Origin: a virus | DNA length: 20,399 bases | Direction: 5' to 3' (one strand) | Virus record (IMG/VR): IMGVR_UViG_3300021959_000529 | Coordinates: 1-20,399 of that record | Part shown: positions 8,776 to 16,323 of the stretch, piece after piece | How the letters are laid out: every line of letters starts with the position of its first letter | Position numbering within the stretch: the first letter of the stretch is position 1 | Program-made: the position numbers and the translations under genes | Notes under the pieces: generated by a model | Databases searched by the model: none | What the model was told of the DNA's origin: nothing | What the model saw: only the letters and a program-made list of their open reading frames with translations

Positions 8776-9088
8776 AGATCTATTAAAAAAAGCATGGCAG
8801 TGGTTATTAGACCAAACTGATATTGATGAAATGATTGAAGCTGAAGTTGAAGAAGTAAAAAAAGAATACAAAGAAACTAAAGCTAAAATTAAAGAAGTTA
8901 AAGAAGAGGTTGAACACCGAGTTGAAAGAGTAAGAGAAGAAGTTAAAGATGTTGTTGATGCTGCTCAAAAAGTGAAATCACAAATTGATGACATTAAAGG
9001 TGCAGTTAAAGGCAAGGCTAGAAAAGGTAGAAAACCTTCTTCAAAAAAACCTGCTACAAAGAAACCAAGAGCTAAAAAGAATCCTTAA
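8765..9088 (+). CDS. Small coiled-coil protein with basic, histone-H1-like tail
   Basis: I use the ATG at 8765 (107 residues, starting MNVKDLLKKAWQWLLDQ) rather than an upstream in-frame start, because AGAGGA at 8754-8759 is a good ribosome-binding site for it and an earlier start would overlap the preceding gene far more. Residues about 20-80 are an uninterrupted heptad-like Glu/Lys/Val helix (EEVKKEYKETKAKIKEV). The last 25 residues are almost entirely Lys, Arg, Pro, Ser and Ala (KARKGRKPSSKKPATKKPRA), similar in composition to histone H1 or bacterial H1-like tails that bind DNA. The stop overlaps the next start as TAATG. The role may be nucleic-acid condensation or packaging support, but that is inference from composition only. 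Confidence 0.85.
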   Translation: MNVKDLLKKAWQWLLDQTDIDEMIEAEVEEVKKEYKETKAKIKEVKEEVEHRVERVREEVKDVVDAAQKVKSQIDDIKGAVKGKARKGRKPSSKKPATKKPRAKKNP

Positions 9089-9708
9089 TGAAATTATTCT
9101 TTAATAACATAAAGAACATCATCATAGTGGTATTGATTGTAATAATCATTATCATGCAACAATGTTCTGGTCCATCAATCGATTTCAACTTATTTGGTAA
9201 GAAAAACAAACAACCCGATGCTGTTGAAGGAACTGTTATTACCAAAATAGAAACAAAATGGGATACTGTAAAATTTGATAGCTTAGTTTATGTTCCTAAA
9301 TGGAGAGTAAGAGTTGATACGGTACATGATACAACCTTAAAGGATATTGATACACTTTCAGTATTAAAAGATTATTACGCAAAGTATTTTTATACGGATA
9401 CATTAGATTTAGATTCATTAGGTAATATCATAATCAATGATACTATATCACAAAACTCAATCATATTCAGAGAAATCAATCCAAACATTTATATTCCGAC
9501 TACAATCATACAACGAGATTCGCTCATTTCTAAGAATGAATTTTATTATGGGTTTGGGTTAGCAGGAAACCAACAACAATTCAGTTACATTGGTGGTGAG
9601 TTACTTTGGAGAAGTAAACGTAAGCGTGTTTTTGGGGTTGGGTTAGGCATCAATCAAAATCTTCAGCCGGTTGGCTCTCTAAGATTGATGTGGAAGATTG
9701 GTAAATAA
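9088..9708 (+). CDS. Hypothetical membrane-anchored protein
   Basis: A 206-residue protein. Residues about 8-23 are a strongly hydrophobic Ile/Val-rich stretch (NIIIVVLIVIIIIM) after a short Lys/Asn N-terminus: an uncleaved signal anchor or signal peptide. Cys26 follows, but the preceding MQQ is a poor lipobox. The exported part contains Asp-Thr-Val segments (RVRVDTVHDTTLKDIDTL, and YTDTLDLDSLG) of a kind often seen in Bacteroidota envelope proteins. It ends with alternating Gly/aromatic strands (FYYGFGLAGNQQQFSYIGG) ending in LMWKIGK. It starts by TAATG overlap with the preceding gene and sits three bases before terminase. A spanin or envelope role is conceivable but no defining motif is present. 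Unknown function. Confidence 0.83.
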   Translation: MKLFFNNIKNIIIVVLIVIIIIMQQCSGPSIDFNLFGKKNKQPDAVEGTVITKIETKWDTVKFDSLVYVPKWRVRVDTVHDTTLKDIDTLSVLKDYYAKYFYTDTLDLDSLGNIIINDTISQNSIIFREINPNIYIPTTIIQRDSLISKNEFYYGFGLAGNQQQFSYIGGELLWRSKRKRVFGVGLGINQNLQPVGSLRLMWKIGK

Positions 9709-9711
9709 TTT

Positions 9712-11295
9712 ATGGCAGCACAAAAAGACATAAAACAAATAATCGCGGAACAGTACCAAAAATGTGCTTTAGATCCCGTCTTTTTTATGCGTAATTATTG
9801 TTATATTCAACATCCCGTTAAAGGAAAAATAAAATTTAATCTTTATCCATTCCAGGAACAATCCTTAACGGATTTACGTGATAGTAGATATAACATTATA
9901 TTGAAGTCCCGACAGTTAGGTATATCAACACTATCTGCAGGATATGCTCTATGGGCAATGTTGTTCAATGAAGATTTCAACGTACTTGTTATTGCAACAA
10001 CACAAGAAGTAGCAAAGAACCTTGTTACGAAAGTGCAAGTAATGCACGACAATTTGCCTTCATGGTTAAAAGGTAATATGACAGCAAATAATAAGTTGTC
10101 ATTAAAATTTAAAAATGGCTCACAAATAAAGGCAATTTCTTCAGCATCAACCGGTGCTCGATCAGAAGCATTATCATTATTAATTGTAGATGAAGCTGCT
10201 TTCATTAGAAACATTGAAGAAATTTGGGTAGCATCGCAAGCAACTCTATCTACTGGTGGCGGCGCAATAGTACTTTCAACACCCAATGGTATTGGTAATT
10301 GGTTTCATCAAACATGGGCGGGTGCTGAATCTGGGCATAATGGATTCAACACAATTAGACTTAGATGGGATGTACACCCAGAACGAGATCAAGCATGGCG
10401 AGATGAACAAACACAACTTTTAGGAGAAAAAGGCGCAGCACAAGAATGTGATTGTGACTTTATTTCATCTGGTCATACTGTAATTGATGGTTCAATACTA
10501 CAAAATTTTGAATTGAAATGTACAGAGCCAATAGAACGAAGAGGTTATGATAACGGATATTGGTTATGGAAATACCCAGATTATTCTCGAGATTATATTG
10601 TTGTAGCTGACGTTGCTAGAGGAGATGGAGCTGACTTTTCTACATTTCATGTTATAGATGTACAAACTATAGAACAGGTTGCAGAATATAAAGGAAAACT
10701 TCCTCCAAAAGATTTTGGCAATATGCTAATAAGTGTTGCTTCAGAATGGAATAATGCACTGCTTGCAATAGAAAATGCTAATATTGGTTGGGCTGCAATA
10801 CAACCAGTAATTGATAGAGGTTATCAAAATTTATTTTATACATATAAAGATGATGGATATGTAGATATTGATGTACAACTTAAAAAAGGTTATGACACGA
10901 AAGACAAATCACAAATGGTGCCTGGTGTTTCAACAACATCAAGAACAAGACCATTAATGATATCATCACTTGAAATGTATATGAGGGAAGGCTCTCCTAT
11001 CATTCATTCAAAACGACTTATACAAGAGTTATTTGTATTTATTTGGGAAAATGGTAAAGCACAAGCACAACGAGGATATAATGATGACCTTGTTATGAGT
11101 TTTGCTATTGGACTTTGGTTACGAGATACGTCTTTAAGATTAAGACAACAAGGAATTGAACTCAATAAACGAGCATTAACACAATTCCAAAAAACAGATT
11201 CGGTTATATATACAGGAACAAATCGACCACAAAATACTGGCTGGGACTGGGATAATGGTTACGGCAATGAAGATTTGACCTGGCTTATTAAGTAA
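9712..11295 (+). CDS. 17: Large terminase subunit (gp17), DNA-packaging ATPase and nuclease
   Basis: A 527-residue two-domain packaging motor. N-terminal ATPase: P-loop KSRQLGIST at residues 65-73, in which the usual Walker Lys is Ile and the basic residue stands at the front (Lys65/Arg67), as in other deviant terminase P-loops; Walker B LLIVDEAAF with Asp160/Glu161; then a VLSTPNGIG coupling segment. C-terminal RNase H-fold nuclease: Asp300 in VVADVARGDGAD, Glu354 in LAIENANIG and Asp458/Asp459 in YNDDLVMS, matching the order of the T4 gp17 Asp-Glu-Asp triad. In this family gp17 docks on the portal, translocates DNA into the prohead and cuts the concatemer. The gene starts three bases after the preceding stop without a clear ribosome-binding site. 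A small terminase (gp16) is not identifiable nearby. Confidence 0.97.
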   Translation: MAAQKDIKQIIAEQYQKCALDPVFFMRNYCYIQHPVKGKIKFNLYPFQEQSLTDLRDSRYNIILKSRQLGISTLSAGYALWAMLFNEDFNVLVIATTQEVAKNLVTKVQVMHDNLPSWLKGNMTANNKLSLKFKNGSQIKAISSASTGARSEALSLLIVDEAAFIRNIEEIWVASQATLSTGGGAIVLSTPNGIGNWFHQTWAGAESGHNGFNTIRLRWDVHPERDQAWRDEQTQLLGEKGAAQECDCDFISSGHTVIDGSILQNFELKCTEPIERRGYDNGYWLWKYPDYSRDYIVVADVARGDGADFSTFHVIDVQTIEQVAEYKGKLPPKDFGNMLISVASEWNNALLAIENANIGWAAIQPVIDRGYQNLFYTYKDDGYVDIDVQLKKGYDTKDKSQMVPGVSTTSRTRPLMISSLEMYMREGSPIIHSKRLIQELFVFIWENGKAQAQRGYNDDLVMSFAIGLWLRDTSLRLRQQGIELNKRALTQFQKTDSVIYTGTNRPQNTGWDWDNGYGNEDLTWLIK

Positions 11296-11298
11296 CGG

Positions 11299-11308
11299 AA
11301 TATTTATT
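11299..11308 (+). promoter_or_regulatory. Putative phage late promoter motif AATATTTATT
   Basis: Begins three bases after the terminase stop codon and ends 20 bases before the portal ATG. The final base is T instead of A, as also at 17204. It is also the left arm of a perfect inverted repeat ending at the portal start codon. Confidence 0.55.
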
Positions 11309-11328
11309 TAATATAAAGAATAAATATT
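11299..11328 (+). repeat. Perfect 10-base inverted repeat abutting the portal start codon
   Basis: AATATTTATT at 11299-11308 and AATAAATATT at 11319-11328 are exact reverse complements separated by ten bases. The right arm ends immediately before the ATG at 11329. RNA read through from terminase could fold into an all-AU hairpin touching the start codon; a transcript starting inside the element would lack the left arm. It also places a copy of the late-type motif on the minus strand. Confidence 0.7.
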
Positions 11329-13176
11329 ATGGCGTCATTAAGAAAAAGATTACAAAACTTATTTTCTACTAACGTAATAGTTAGAACCTATGGTAAAGAT
11401 AAACTACGAGTAGTAGATACAAATCGCCTTCAATCTACAGGTAATTTAACGCAAAGTAAAGTTGCTGATAGATATACAAGATTACATGGGTCTAATAAAC
11501 AGCGCGTTGGAGGAATGGGCGGGTATGACTCAAATTATTATATGCATCAAAATCGTATGCAGTTATACACTGACTATGAAATGATGGATAAAGACCCAAT
11601 TATATCATCTGCATTAGATATATATGCTGACGAATCTACATTAGCTGATCAGTTTGGCGACGTTCTTACTGTTAAATCATCAGATAGTAGAATTCAAAAA
11701 ATTCTTTACAATTTGTTTTATGATGTAATGAATATTGAATTTAATCTTTGGCCATGGATTCGTAATATGGCAAAATATGGTGATTTCTTTTTAAAATTAG
11801 ATATTGCAGATGAAATAGGTATTATTAATGTTCGCCCATTTTCTTCATATGAAATAGAGCGATGGGAAGAATTCAATGAAAATACTGGTGAATATGATAT
11901 TAAATTTAGACATATTGTATCAGAACAACTTACATATGATGTATTTGAAATAGCACATTTTCGTAATATTTCAGATTCTAACTTTTTACCGTACGGTAGA
12001 AGTATGTTAGAAGGAGCTCGTCACGAATTTCAAAAATTAATGTTATTAGAAGATGCAATGCTTATTCATAGAATTATGCGTGCACCTCAAAAACGTATTT
12101 TTAAAATAGATATTGGTAATATTCCACCTAATGAAGTTGATACTTATATGGAACAAGTTATCAACAAAATGAAAAAAATTCCACATATTGATCCTAGAAC
12201 TGGAAATTATAACTTAAAGTTTAATTTAAATAATATGTTAGAAGATTATTATCTTCCAGTTCGCGGCGGCAATTCATCTACTCAAATTGATACATTAGAT
12301 GGAATGGAATTTACAGGTATTGATGATATTGAATATGTAAAACATAAAATGATGGCTGCATTAAAAGTACCAAAGCCATTCTTAGGATTTGATGAAGGTG
12401 TAGAAGGAAAATCTACATTAGCATCTATGGATATTCGTTTTGCAAGAACAATTGAAAGATTACAAAAAATTGTTGTTTCTGAATTAACTAAAATTGCAAT
12501 CATACATTTATATTCTCAAGGATATGAAGATAAGGATTTAATTAATTTTGAATTAGAACTTACAGCACCTTCTATTATTTATGATCAACAAAAAGTTGCA
12601 TTAATGAATGAGAAAATGCAATTAGCCCAGGCAATGAAAGATTCTAAATTAGTTTCTCATAAGTATATTTATGAATTCATATTCAATATGTCAGAAGAAG
12701 AATGGTTACAACAAAGAAATGATATTGTTGAAGATTTAAAATTAACATTCCGTCAAAATCAAATAGAACAAGAAGGAAATGACCCTACAGTAACTGGTCA
12801 ATCATATGGTACTCCGCATGATTTAGCAACAGCTCATATGAGTGCTAATGATGTTTTAGAACCAGATAAAGGGGGCAGACCGCCAGAAGGTATTAAGTCA
12901 GGCCAGCATAAAAATGCGTTAGGATGGGATCCGCTAGGCATCAAACAAATCAAACAAGATGTTAAGTCAGCTGGCCAAGCAACAACATTTACGCCTGATC
13001 CTAGATTCTATAGAAGACAATCTAGAAATTCATCATTTGCAACAGAACATGCAGATATATTGAAAAAAATTAAACCTAAAGGTCCAAAAATTATAACAGA
13101 AACATTTAACACAGAACATACTGATACAGATTCGGGGTCAATGTTGGATGAAAACAATATTTTAAATGATGAATAA
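11329..13176 (+). CDS. 20: Portal vertex protein gp20
   Basis: A 615-residue protein with the features of T4-type portals: an N-terminal segment with a Tyr/Met-rich region (YYMHQNRMQLYTDYEMMDKD), the wing/stem core with SALDIYADEST, the strongly conserved DYYLPVRGGNSSTQIDTLDG block, and VPKPFLGFDEGVEGKSTLA followed by the helix FARTIERLQKIV. The C-terminal 120 residues are polar and probably flexible. In this family twelve copies form the ring at one capsid vertex that nucleates prohead assembly with gp22 and later binds terminase. It is the only gene between the 11299 and 13175 motifs, suggesting its own late transcript. No Shine-Dalgarno sequence precedes the ATG. Family assignment is firm. 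Confidence 0.96.
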   Translation: MASLRKRLQNLFSTNVIVRTYGKDKLRVVDTNRLQSTGNLTQSKVADRYTRLHGSNKQRVGGMGGYDSNYYMHQNRMQLYTDYEMMDKDPIISSALDIYADESTLADQFGDVLTVKSSDSRIQKILYNLFYDVMNIEFNLWPWIRNMAKYGDFFLKLDIADEIGIINVRPFSSYEIERWEEFNENTGEYDIKFRHIVSEQLTYDVFEIAHFRNISDSNFLPYGRSMLEGARHEFQKLMLLEDAMLIHRIMRAPQKRIFKIDIGNIPPNEVDTYMEQVINKMKKIPHIDPRTGNYNLKFNLNNMLEDYYLPVRGGNSSTQIDTLDGMEFTGIDDIEYVKHKMMAALKVPKPFLGFDEGVEGKSTLASMDIRFARTIERLQKIVVSELTKIAIIHLYSQGYEDKDLINFELELTAPSIIYDQQKVALMNEKMQLAQAMKDSKLVSHKYIYEFIFNMSEEEWLQQRNDIVEDLKLTFRQNQIEQEGNDPTVTGQSYGTPHDLATAHMSANDVLEPDKGGRPPEGIKSGQHKNALGWDPLGIKQIKQDVKSAGQATTFTPDPRFYRRQSRNSSFATEHADILKKIKPKGPKIITETFNTEHTDTDSGSMLDENNILNDE

Positions 13177-13184
13177 TATTTATA
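13175..13184 (+). promoter_or_regulatory. Putative phage late promoter motif AATATTTATA
   Basis: Overlaps the portal stop codon (TAA at 13174-13176) and ends 22 bases before the ATG at 13207. It continues as GTAAAGATAC. It is the apparent start of the prohead-protease unit running to the terminator at 16610. A TAGGAA element between motif and start may serve as ribosome-binding site. Confidence 0.6.
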
Positions 13185-13206
13185 GTAAAGATACTATAGG
13201 AACACT

Positions 13207-14061
13207 ATGAAGAAACTAAAACATTCGAAGTATAAAAATACCGGTATCCTTTTTGAAATGTTAGTTCGTAAACTAACCTCTGAAACATTAACTTCTGATA
13301 AATCAAATACTATTGATATTATTAAGAAGTATTTTGGTAAGAATACGGAATTAGCAAAAGAAATGAAATTATATAATGCATTGCTTAAAGAACAATTCAA
13401 ATCTGAAGCAAGTGCATTAGAATATATACGTAGCGTAAAGGCAGCTCATTCTAAATTAAATAAATCAGTACTAAAAAGAGAACGTTATAACTTAGTAAAA
13501 GAAATATCTGAAAAATTTAAATTAGATCAAATTTCAAAAATTAGAGTTCACAATTATAAGCTGTTAGCTTCTGCATACATTATTTTTGAAAATGATGAAG
13601 CAGACAATCCAAAACAAATAATGGAATGCAAAAGCGAGATTGTAAATAATATTATAACAGAACGTGCTCAACAAGAAAAGCAACGTGATGTAGTATTAGA
13701 AACATTCAAATCTCAGTCAAAAGATCAACGATTATTAACATATAGATTACTTGTTGATAAATTTAATGACAAATATTCCGGATTAGATGAAAATCAAAAA
13801 CGTTTATTAAACAAATATATAACAAACGTTAATGATTCGGATATATTAAAAGAATATATTCAAACCGTTATTCCTACAATTAAAAAAGGTTTGAAAGCGC
13901 AAGTTGCAAAAATTGATGATGCAGCTACTAAAATTAAAGTAGAACGATTATCAGAAATGCTTTGCGATGTAGAAAATATTAATATTATTAAAGAATCACA
14001 CGTATTAAATCTTTTACGTTATTTTGATTTGATAAAAGAACTAAACGAGGTACATAAATGA
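13207..14061 (+). CDS. Hypothetical helical protein between portal and core genes
   Basis: A 284-residue, Lys/Glu-rich and almost entirely helical protein (for example ILFEMLVRKLTSETL near the start, LLRYFDLIKELNEV at the end), with no signal peptide or membrane segment. I do not recognise a named family. Its place, immediately after portal and before core-type and protease genes, corresponds to the T4 67/68 prohead core region, so a prohead core or assembly role is plausible from position only. Many T4-like phages of aquatic bacteria have an unnamed gene here. TAGGAA at 13197-13202 supports the chosen start. It overlaps the next gene by ATGA (14058-14061), indicating translational coupling. 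Confidence 0.86.
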   Translation: MKKLKHSKYKNTGILFEMLVRKLTSETLTSDKSNTIDIIKKYFGKNTELAKEMKLYNALLKEQFKSEASALEYIRSVKAAHSKLNKSVLKRERYNLVKEISEKFKLDQISKIRVHNYKLLASAYIIFENDEADNPKQIMECKSEIVNNIITERAQQEKQRDVVLETFKSQSKDQRLLTYRLLVDKFNDKYSGLDENQKRLLNKYITNVNDSDILKEYIQTVIPTIKKGLKAQVAKIDDAATKIKVERLSEMLCDVENINIIKESHVLNLLRYFDLIKELNEVHK

Positions 14062-14921
14062 AATCATTGCTAAAAGAAATGCAACAAAAATTTAAAGTAG
14101 TGGAGCAAGATCAAGATAAAGATGGTGATAAGGACTTTGCAGATGTAATGATTGCTCGTATGGTGAAGAGTGGTATGTCTCGAGAAGATGCAATCAAAAA
14201 AGTAAAAGATAAAGAATATAATGAAGCAGTAACAGTTTCAGCTGATGCAGATCAACAAACTATAGATAAAGCAAAAGATGTAGCTGATAAATCTGGTGAA
14301 GATTTAAAATTTGAAGGACTTCGCGGAGCACTTGATGAGCCATATTATATTGAAGTATCTTTAAGAGATGCCCGTAAAGCTCTTAATCTATTTGCTGATA
14401 AAAGAAACGGCTATCCAGAAGTTACTATTTATGGTAGCAATGTATATGCATCATTTGTTCAAAGTGAAATTGAAGATTTAATGGGTGATTTTGCAGCACA
14501 TGATATCGAAGTAATAGATTCTAGTACAGAAATAGATGAGGCGTCGACATCTGCAGGAGCAGGAGCATACAATACACCAAAAGCATTTTCTACACCAGAA
14601 CAAGCTCGCAAGAAAAAGAAAATGAAGTATGCAGGTGTTGCAGAATCAATGGATAAGAAGTATGAACAACTTATTGAATCATACAAAAAATTTGCATTAG
14701 GTGATTCAAAATCAACACCAGATAAAAAAGTAAAAGAAACGATCAAAGAAGTTTCAAAAAAGCTTCAAGAAATTGAACAACTTGTTCGTTATTCTTCTCG
14801 TTTAAAAACAGAGTCAGGTTTGTCTCGTGAAGGATATGGCCCATCTGTTGATAAAGCATTAACAAAAATATCAGAGCGTCTTGTTAAGATATCTGAAAGA
14901 GTAAGAGCATTAGGAGAATAA
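14058..14921 (+). CDS. Putative prohead core protein with DxDxDG calcium-type motif
   Basis: A 287-residue protein. Residues 18-29 read DQDKDGDKDFAD, an EF-hand/excalibur-like acidic loop (Asp18, 20, 22, 24, 26), followed by an amphipathic helix with MVKSGMSREDAIKKV. A compact alpha/beta segment covers about residues 92-160 (YYIEVSLRDARKALNLFADK, VTIYGSNVYASFV). Then come IDE-A, which fits the gp21 cleavage rule (Leu/Ile-x-Glu before a small residue), the flexible stretch STSAGAGAYNTPKAF, and a long C-terminal Lys/Glu-rich coiled coil. Lying directly upstream of the protease and full of charged helix, it is probably an internal core/scaffold component (T4 gp67/gp68 position). That is inference; I see no sequence proof of homology. 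It begins by ATGA overlap. Confidence 0.82.
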   Translation: MKSLLKEMQQKFKVVEQDQDKDGDKDFADVMIARMVKSGMSREDAIKKVKDKEYNEAVTVSADADQQTIDKAKDVADKSGEDLKFEGLRGALDEPYYIEVSLRDARKALNLFADKRNGYPEVTIYGSNVYASFVQSEIEDLMGDFAAHDIEVIDSSTEIDEASTSAGAGAYNTPKAFSTPEQARKKKKMKYAGVAESMDKKYEQLIESYKKFALGDSKSTPDKKVKETIKEVSKKLQEIEQLVRYSSRLKTESGLSREGYGPSVDKALTKISERLVKISERVRALGE

Positions 14922-14922
14922 T

Positions 14923-15546
14923 ATGAACAATCTTTTATTAGAATATAAACCATTTCAACCAAAGGTATTGTCAGAGCAAAGTGCTAGAGAATATGGCGTA
15001 CCTGGCGGGTTTATTGTTCAAGGAGTACTTCAACGCGCAGGAGCAAAAAACCAAAATGGCAGAATATATCCCAAGAATATCTTAGAAAGAGAATGTAAAC
15101 GATATATGACAGAATTTATTGGACAGAACAGAGCATTAGGCGAATTAGATCATCCAGAGTCATCAGTCGTGAACTTGAACAACGTATCACATAACATACT
15201 TAAGATTTGGTGGAGTGGAGATGATTTGATGGGAACAGTCCAAGTACTTGATACGCCATCAGGAAAGATCCTTAAAACGTTGTTTAAAGAAGGAATTACA
15301 TTAGGAATTTCAAGCAGAGGTTTAGGTTCTGTAAAAGAATTATATAAAGAAGGAGCAGTAGAAGTACAAGATGACTTTGAACTTATTGCATGGGACTTTG
15401 TTTCAAATCCATCAACTCATGGTGCATTTATGCGTCCTTCCAAAATGAATGAGTCTGCAGGAGCTGTAGAAAAAAGATTTAAGTACGCAACAACAAATCA
15501 AATAATTACATCAATTCTTTGCGATAACGGAAAATGTAGGATATAA
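14923..15546 (+). CDS. 21: Prohead maturation protease gp21
   Basis: A 207-residue serine protease of the T4 gp21/herpes assemblin-like fold. Visible motifs: GGFIVQGVLQRAGAKNQNGR near the N-terminus, NGRIYPKNIL, the catalytic histidine in GELDHPESS (His77), and the serine in GISSRGLGS (Ser130 or Ser131). The second half continues with DDFELIAWDFVSNPSTHG, a conserved strand of the family. In this family the protease is built into the prohead core and, after assembly, degrades the scaffold and trims gp23 and other head proteins at Leu/Ile-x-Glu sites. The start at 14923 is supported by TAGGAGA at 14911-14917, five bases upstream, one of the best ribosome-binding sites in the window. The length is typical of the family. 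Confidence 0.95.
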   Translation: MNNLLLEYKPFQPKVLSEQSAREYGVPGGFIVQGVLQRAGAKNQNGRIYPKNILERECKRYMTEFIGQNRALGELDHPESSVVNLNNVSHNILKIWWSGDDLMGTVQVLDTPSGKILKTLFKEGITLGISSRGLGSVKELYKEGAVEVQDDFELIAWDFVSNPSTHGAFMRPSKMNESAGAVEKRFKYATTNQIITSILCDNGKCRI

Positions 15547-15547
15547 T

Positions 15548-15922
15548 ATGAAAAGCAATCTAAAATACATATTTGAAATGATGGAAGGTGAACAACAACC
15601 TACATTAACAAAAGAAGAAAAATCTGAATTCGTTCAATCATTAAAAAACTTTTCTGCAATGTCAGAATCAGTTTATGGCAAAGGTGATTTAAAACAAATT
15701 ACAGAAAGAGTACGTAACATCATAGAACGTGCTGAAATGATTGTTAATGAGAATGCAGATTGGTTTGACAAAGTATCAATGAACCGTCACCTTAAAGAAT
15801 TAAATGGTTCATATAAAACATTTGAAGCTACAGCACAAGAAATGTCTCAACTTCAAGAGCGTTTGGCATTAGCATATGAAGATATAGGACAACAACTTTC
15901 AAAATACTTTGATGTAGAATAA
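15548..15922 (+). CDS. Small hypothetical helical protein after gp21
   Basis: A 124-residue all-helical protein, one base after the protease stop. The N-terminus is MKSNLKYIFEMMEGEQ. The C-terminal half carries WFDKVSMNRHLKELNGSY and ERLALAYEDIGQQLSKYFD, a pattern I recall from small unnamed genes located between the protease and scaffold genes in marine T4-like phages. The family has no known function. The position and charged helical character suggest a prohead core or assembly helper, but this is inference. It is clearly co-transcribed with gp21. The upstream AGGATATAAT leaves only a weak ribosome-binding element (AGGA at 15539-15542). Confidence 0.85.
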   Translation: MKSNLKYIFEMMEGEQQPTLTKEEKSEFVQSLKNFSAMSESVYGKGDLKQITERVRNIIERAEMIVNENADWFDKVSMNRHLKELNGSYKTFEATAQEMSQLQERLALAYEDIGQQLSKYFDVE

Positions 15923-15934
15923 TTTGGTTGTTTG

Positions 15935-15950
15935 AATATTTTTTATTATT
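15935..15950 (+). promoter_or_regulatory. Weak variant of the late-type motif (AATATTTTTTATTATT)
   Basis: The 44-base gap before the 15967 gene is almost pure A/T and holds AATATTT followed by TTTATTATTATATATAGGACC. Only the first seven bases match the repeated motif, so this is at best a degenerate promoter. The AGGA at 15957-15960 is a usable ribosome-binding site for the ATG at 15967. Confidence 0.2.
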
Positions 15951-15966
15951 ATATATAGGACCATAG

Positions 15967-16308
15967 ATGGATAAGAATTTATATAGAGAATTTTTCGGAA
16001 TGAAAAAAACTATTGATGAGGCTGAGCTTATTAACAAGATAACTGACTATCAAGGTGGTGTTGTATACAAATTGTTCGATCCATCAACATATGCAAACGT
16101 TAGAGCAGATATTGAAGCATTTGCAAATAAAAAAGGTTTACAAGTTATTCAAAATAAATTTAGTGCTGAAAGAGGCATTGGTTATATGCGATTCTCTCAA
16201 ACAGAAGATCCAGGCAAAGATTCACAACGCATTCAAGGATTTATTTCTCAATTACCAGAAGTAATGAAATTTAAATTTAAAATTATACAAAGAAAACAAC
16301 AGTCTTAA
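15967..16308 (+). CDS. Small hypothetical protein
   Basis: A 113-residue protein of unknown family, with no signal peptide or membrane segment. It starts MDKNLYREFFGMKKTIDEAE and has a mixed alpha/beta composition with a likely strand-helix-strand unit (GGVVYKLFDPSTYANVRADI, then GIGYMRFSQTED) and a basic end (FKFKIIQRKQQS). Its reading frame is preferred over a shorter one nested in another frame because its codon use matches the neighbours and AGGA precedes its start. It sits between the gp21-associated genes and the bS21-like gene, so it is probably expressed late with them. No function can be assigned. Confidence 0.8.
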   Translation: MDKNLYREFFGMKKTIDEAELINKITDYQGGVVYKLFDPSTYANVRADIEAFANKKGLQVIQNKFSAERGIGYMRFSQTEDPGKDSQRIQGFISQLPEVMKFKFKIIQRKQQS

Positions 16309-16323
16309 TTTAAAACAGGTTAT

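Noticed and set aside
9154-9168. Possible lipoprotein lipobox (IMQQC) in the 9088 protein
   Set aside because: The residues before Cys26 (Met-Gln-Gln) do not fit Leu-[Ala/Ser]-[Gly/Ala]-Cys, so I call it only a membrane anchor.
9904-9930. Terminase P-loop lacking the usual Walker Lys (SRQLGIST)
   Set aside because: I considered an inactivated motor, but deviant P-loops with the basic residue at the front are established in terminases, and all other catalytic residues are intact.
9843-10286. A 147-codon minus-strand open frame inside terminase
   Set aside because: It lies fully inside the conserved ATPase domain of gp17 and its translation shows no family features.
16055-16264. A 69-codon plus-strand frame nested in the 15967 gene
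   Set aside because: It is wholly inside another gene with better codon use and a ribosome-binding site, and no family features are seen.
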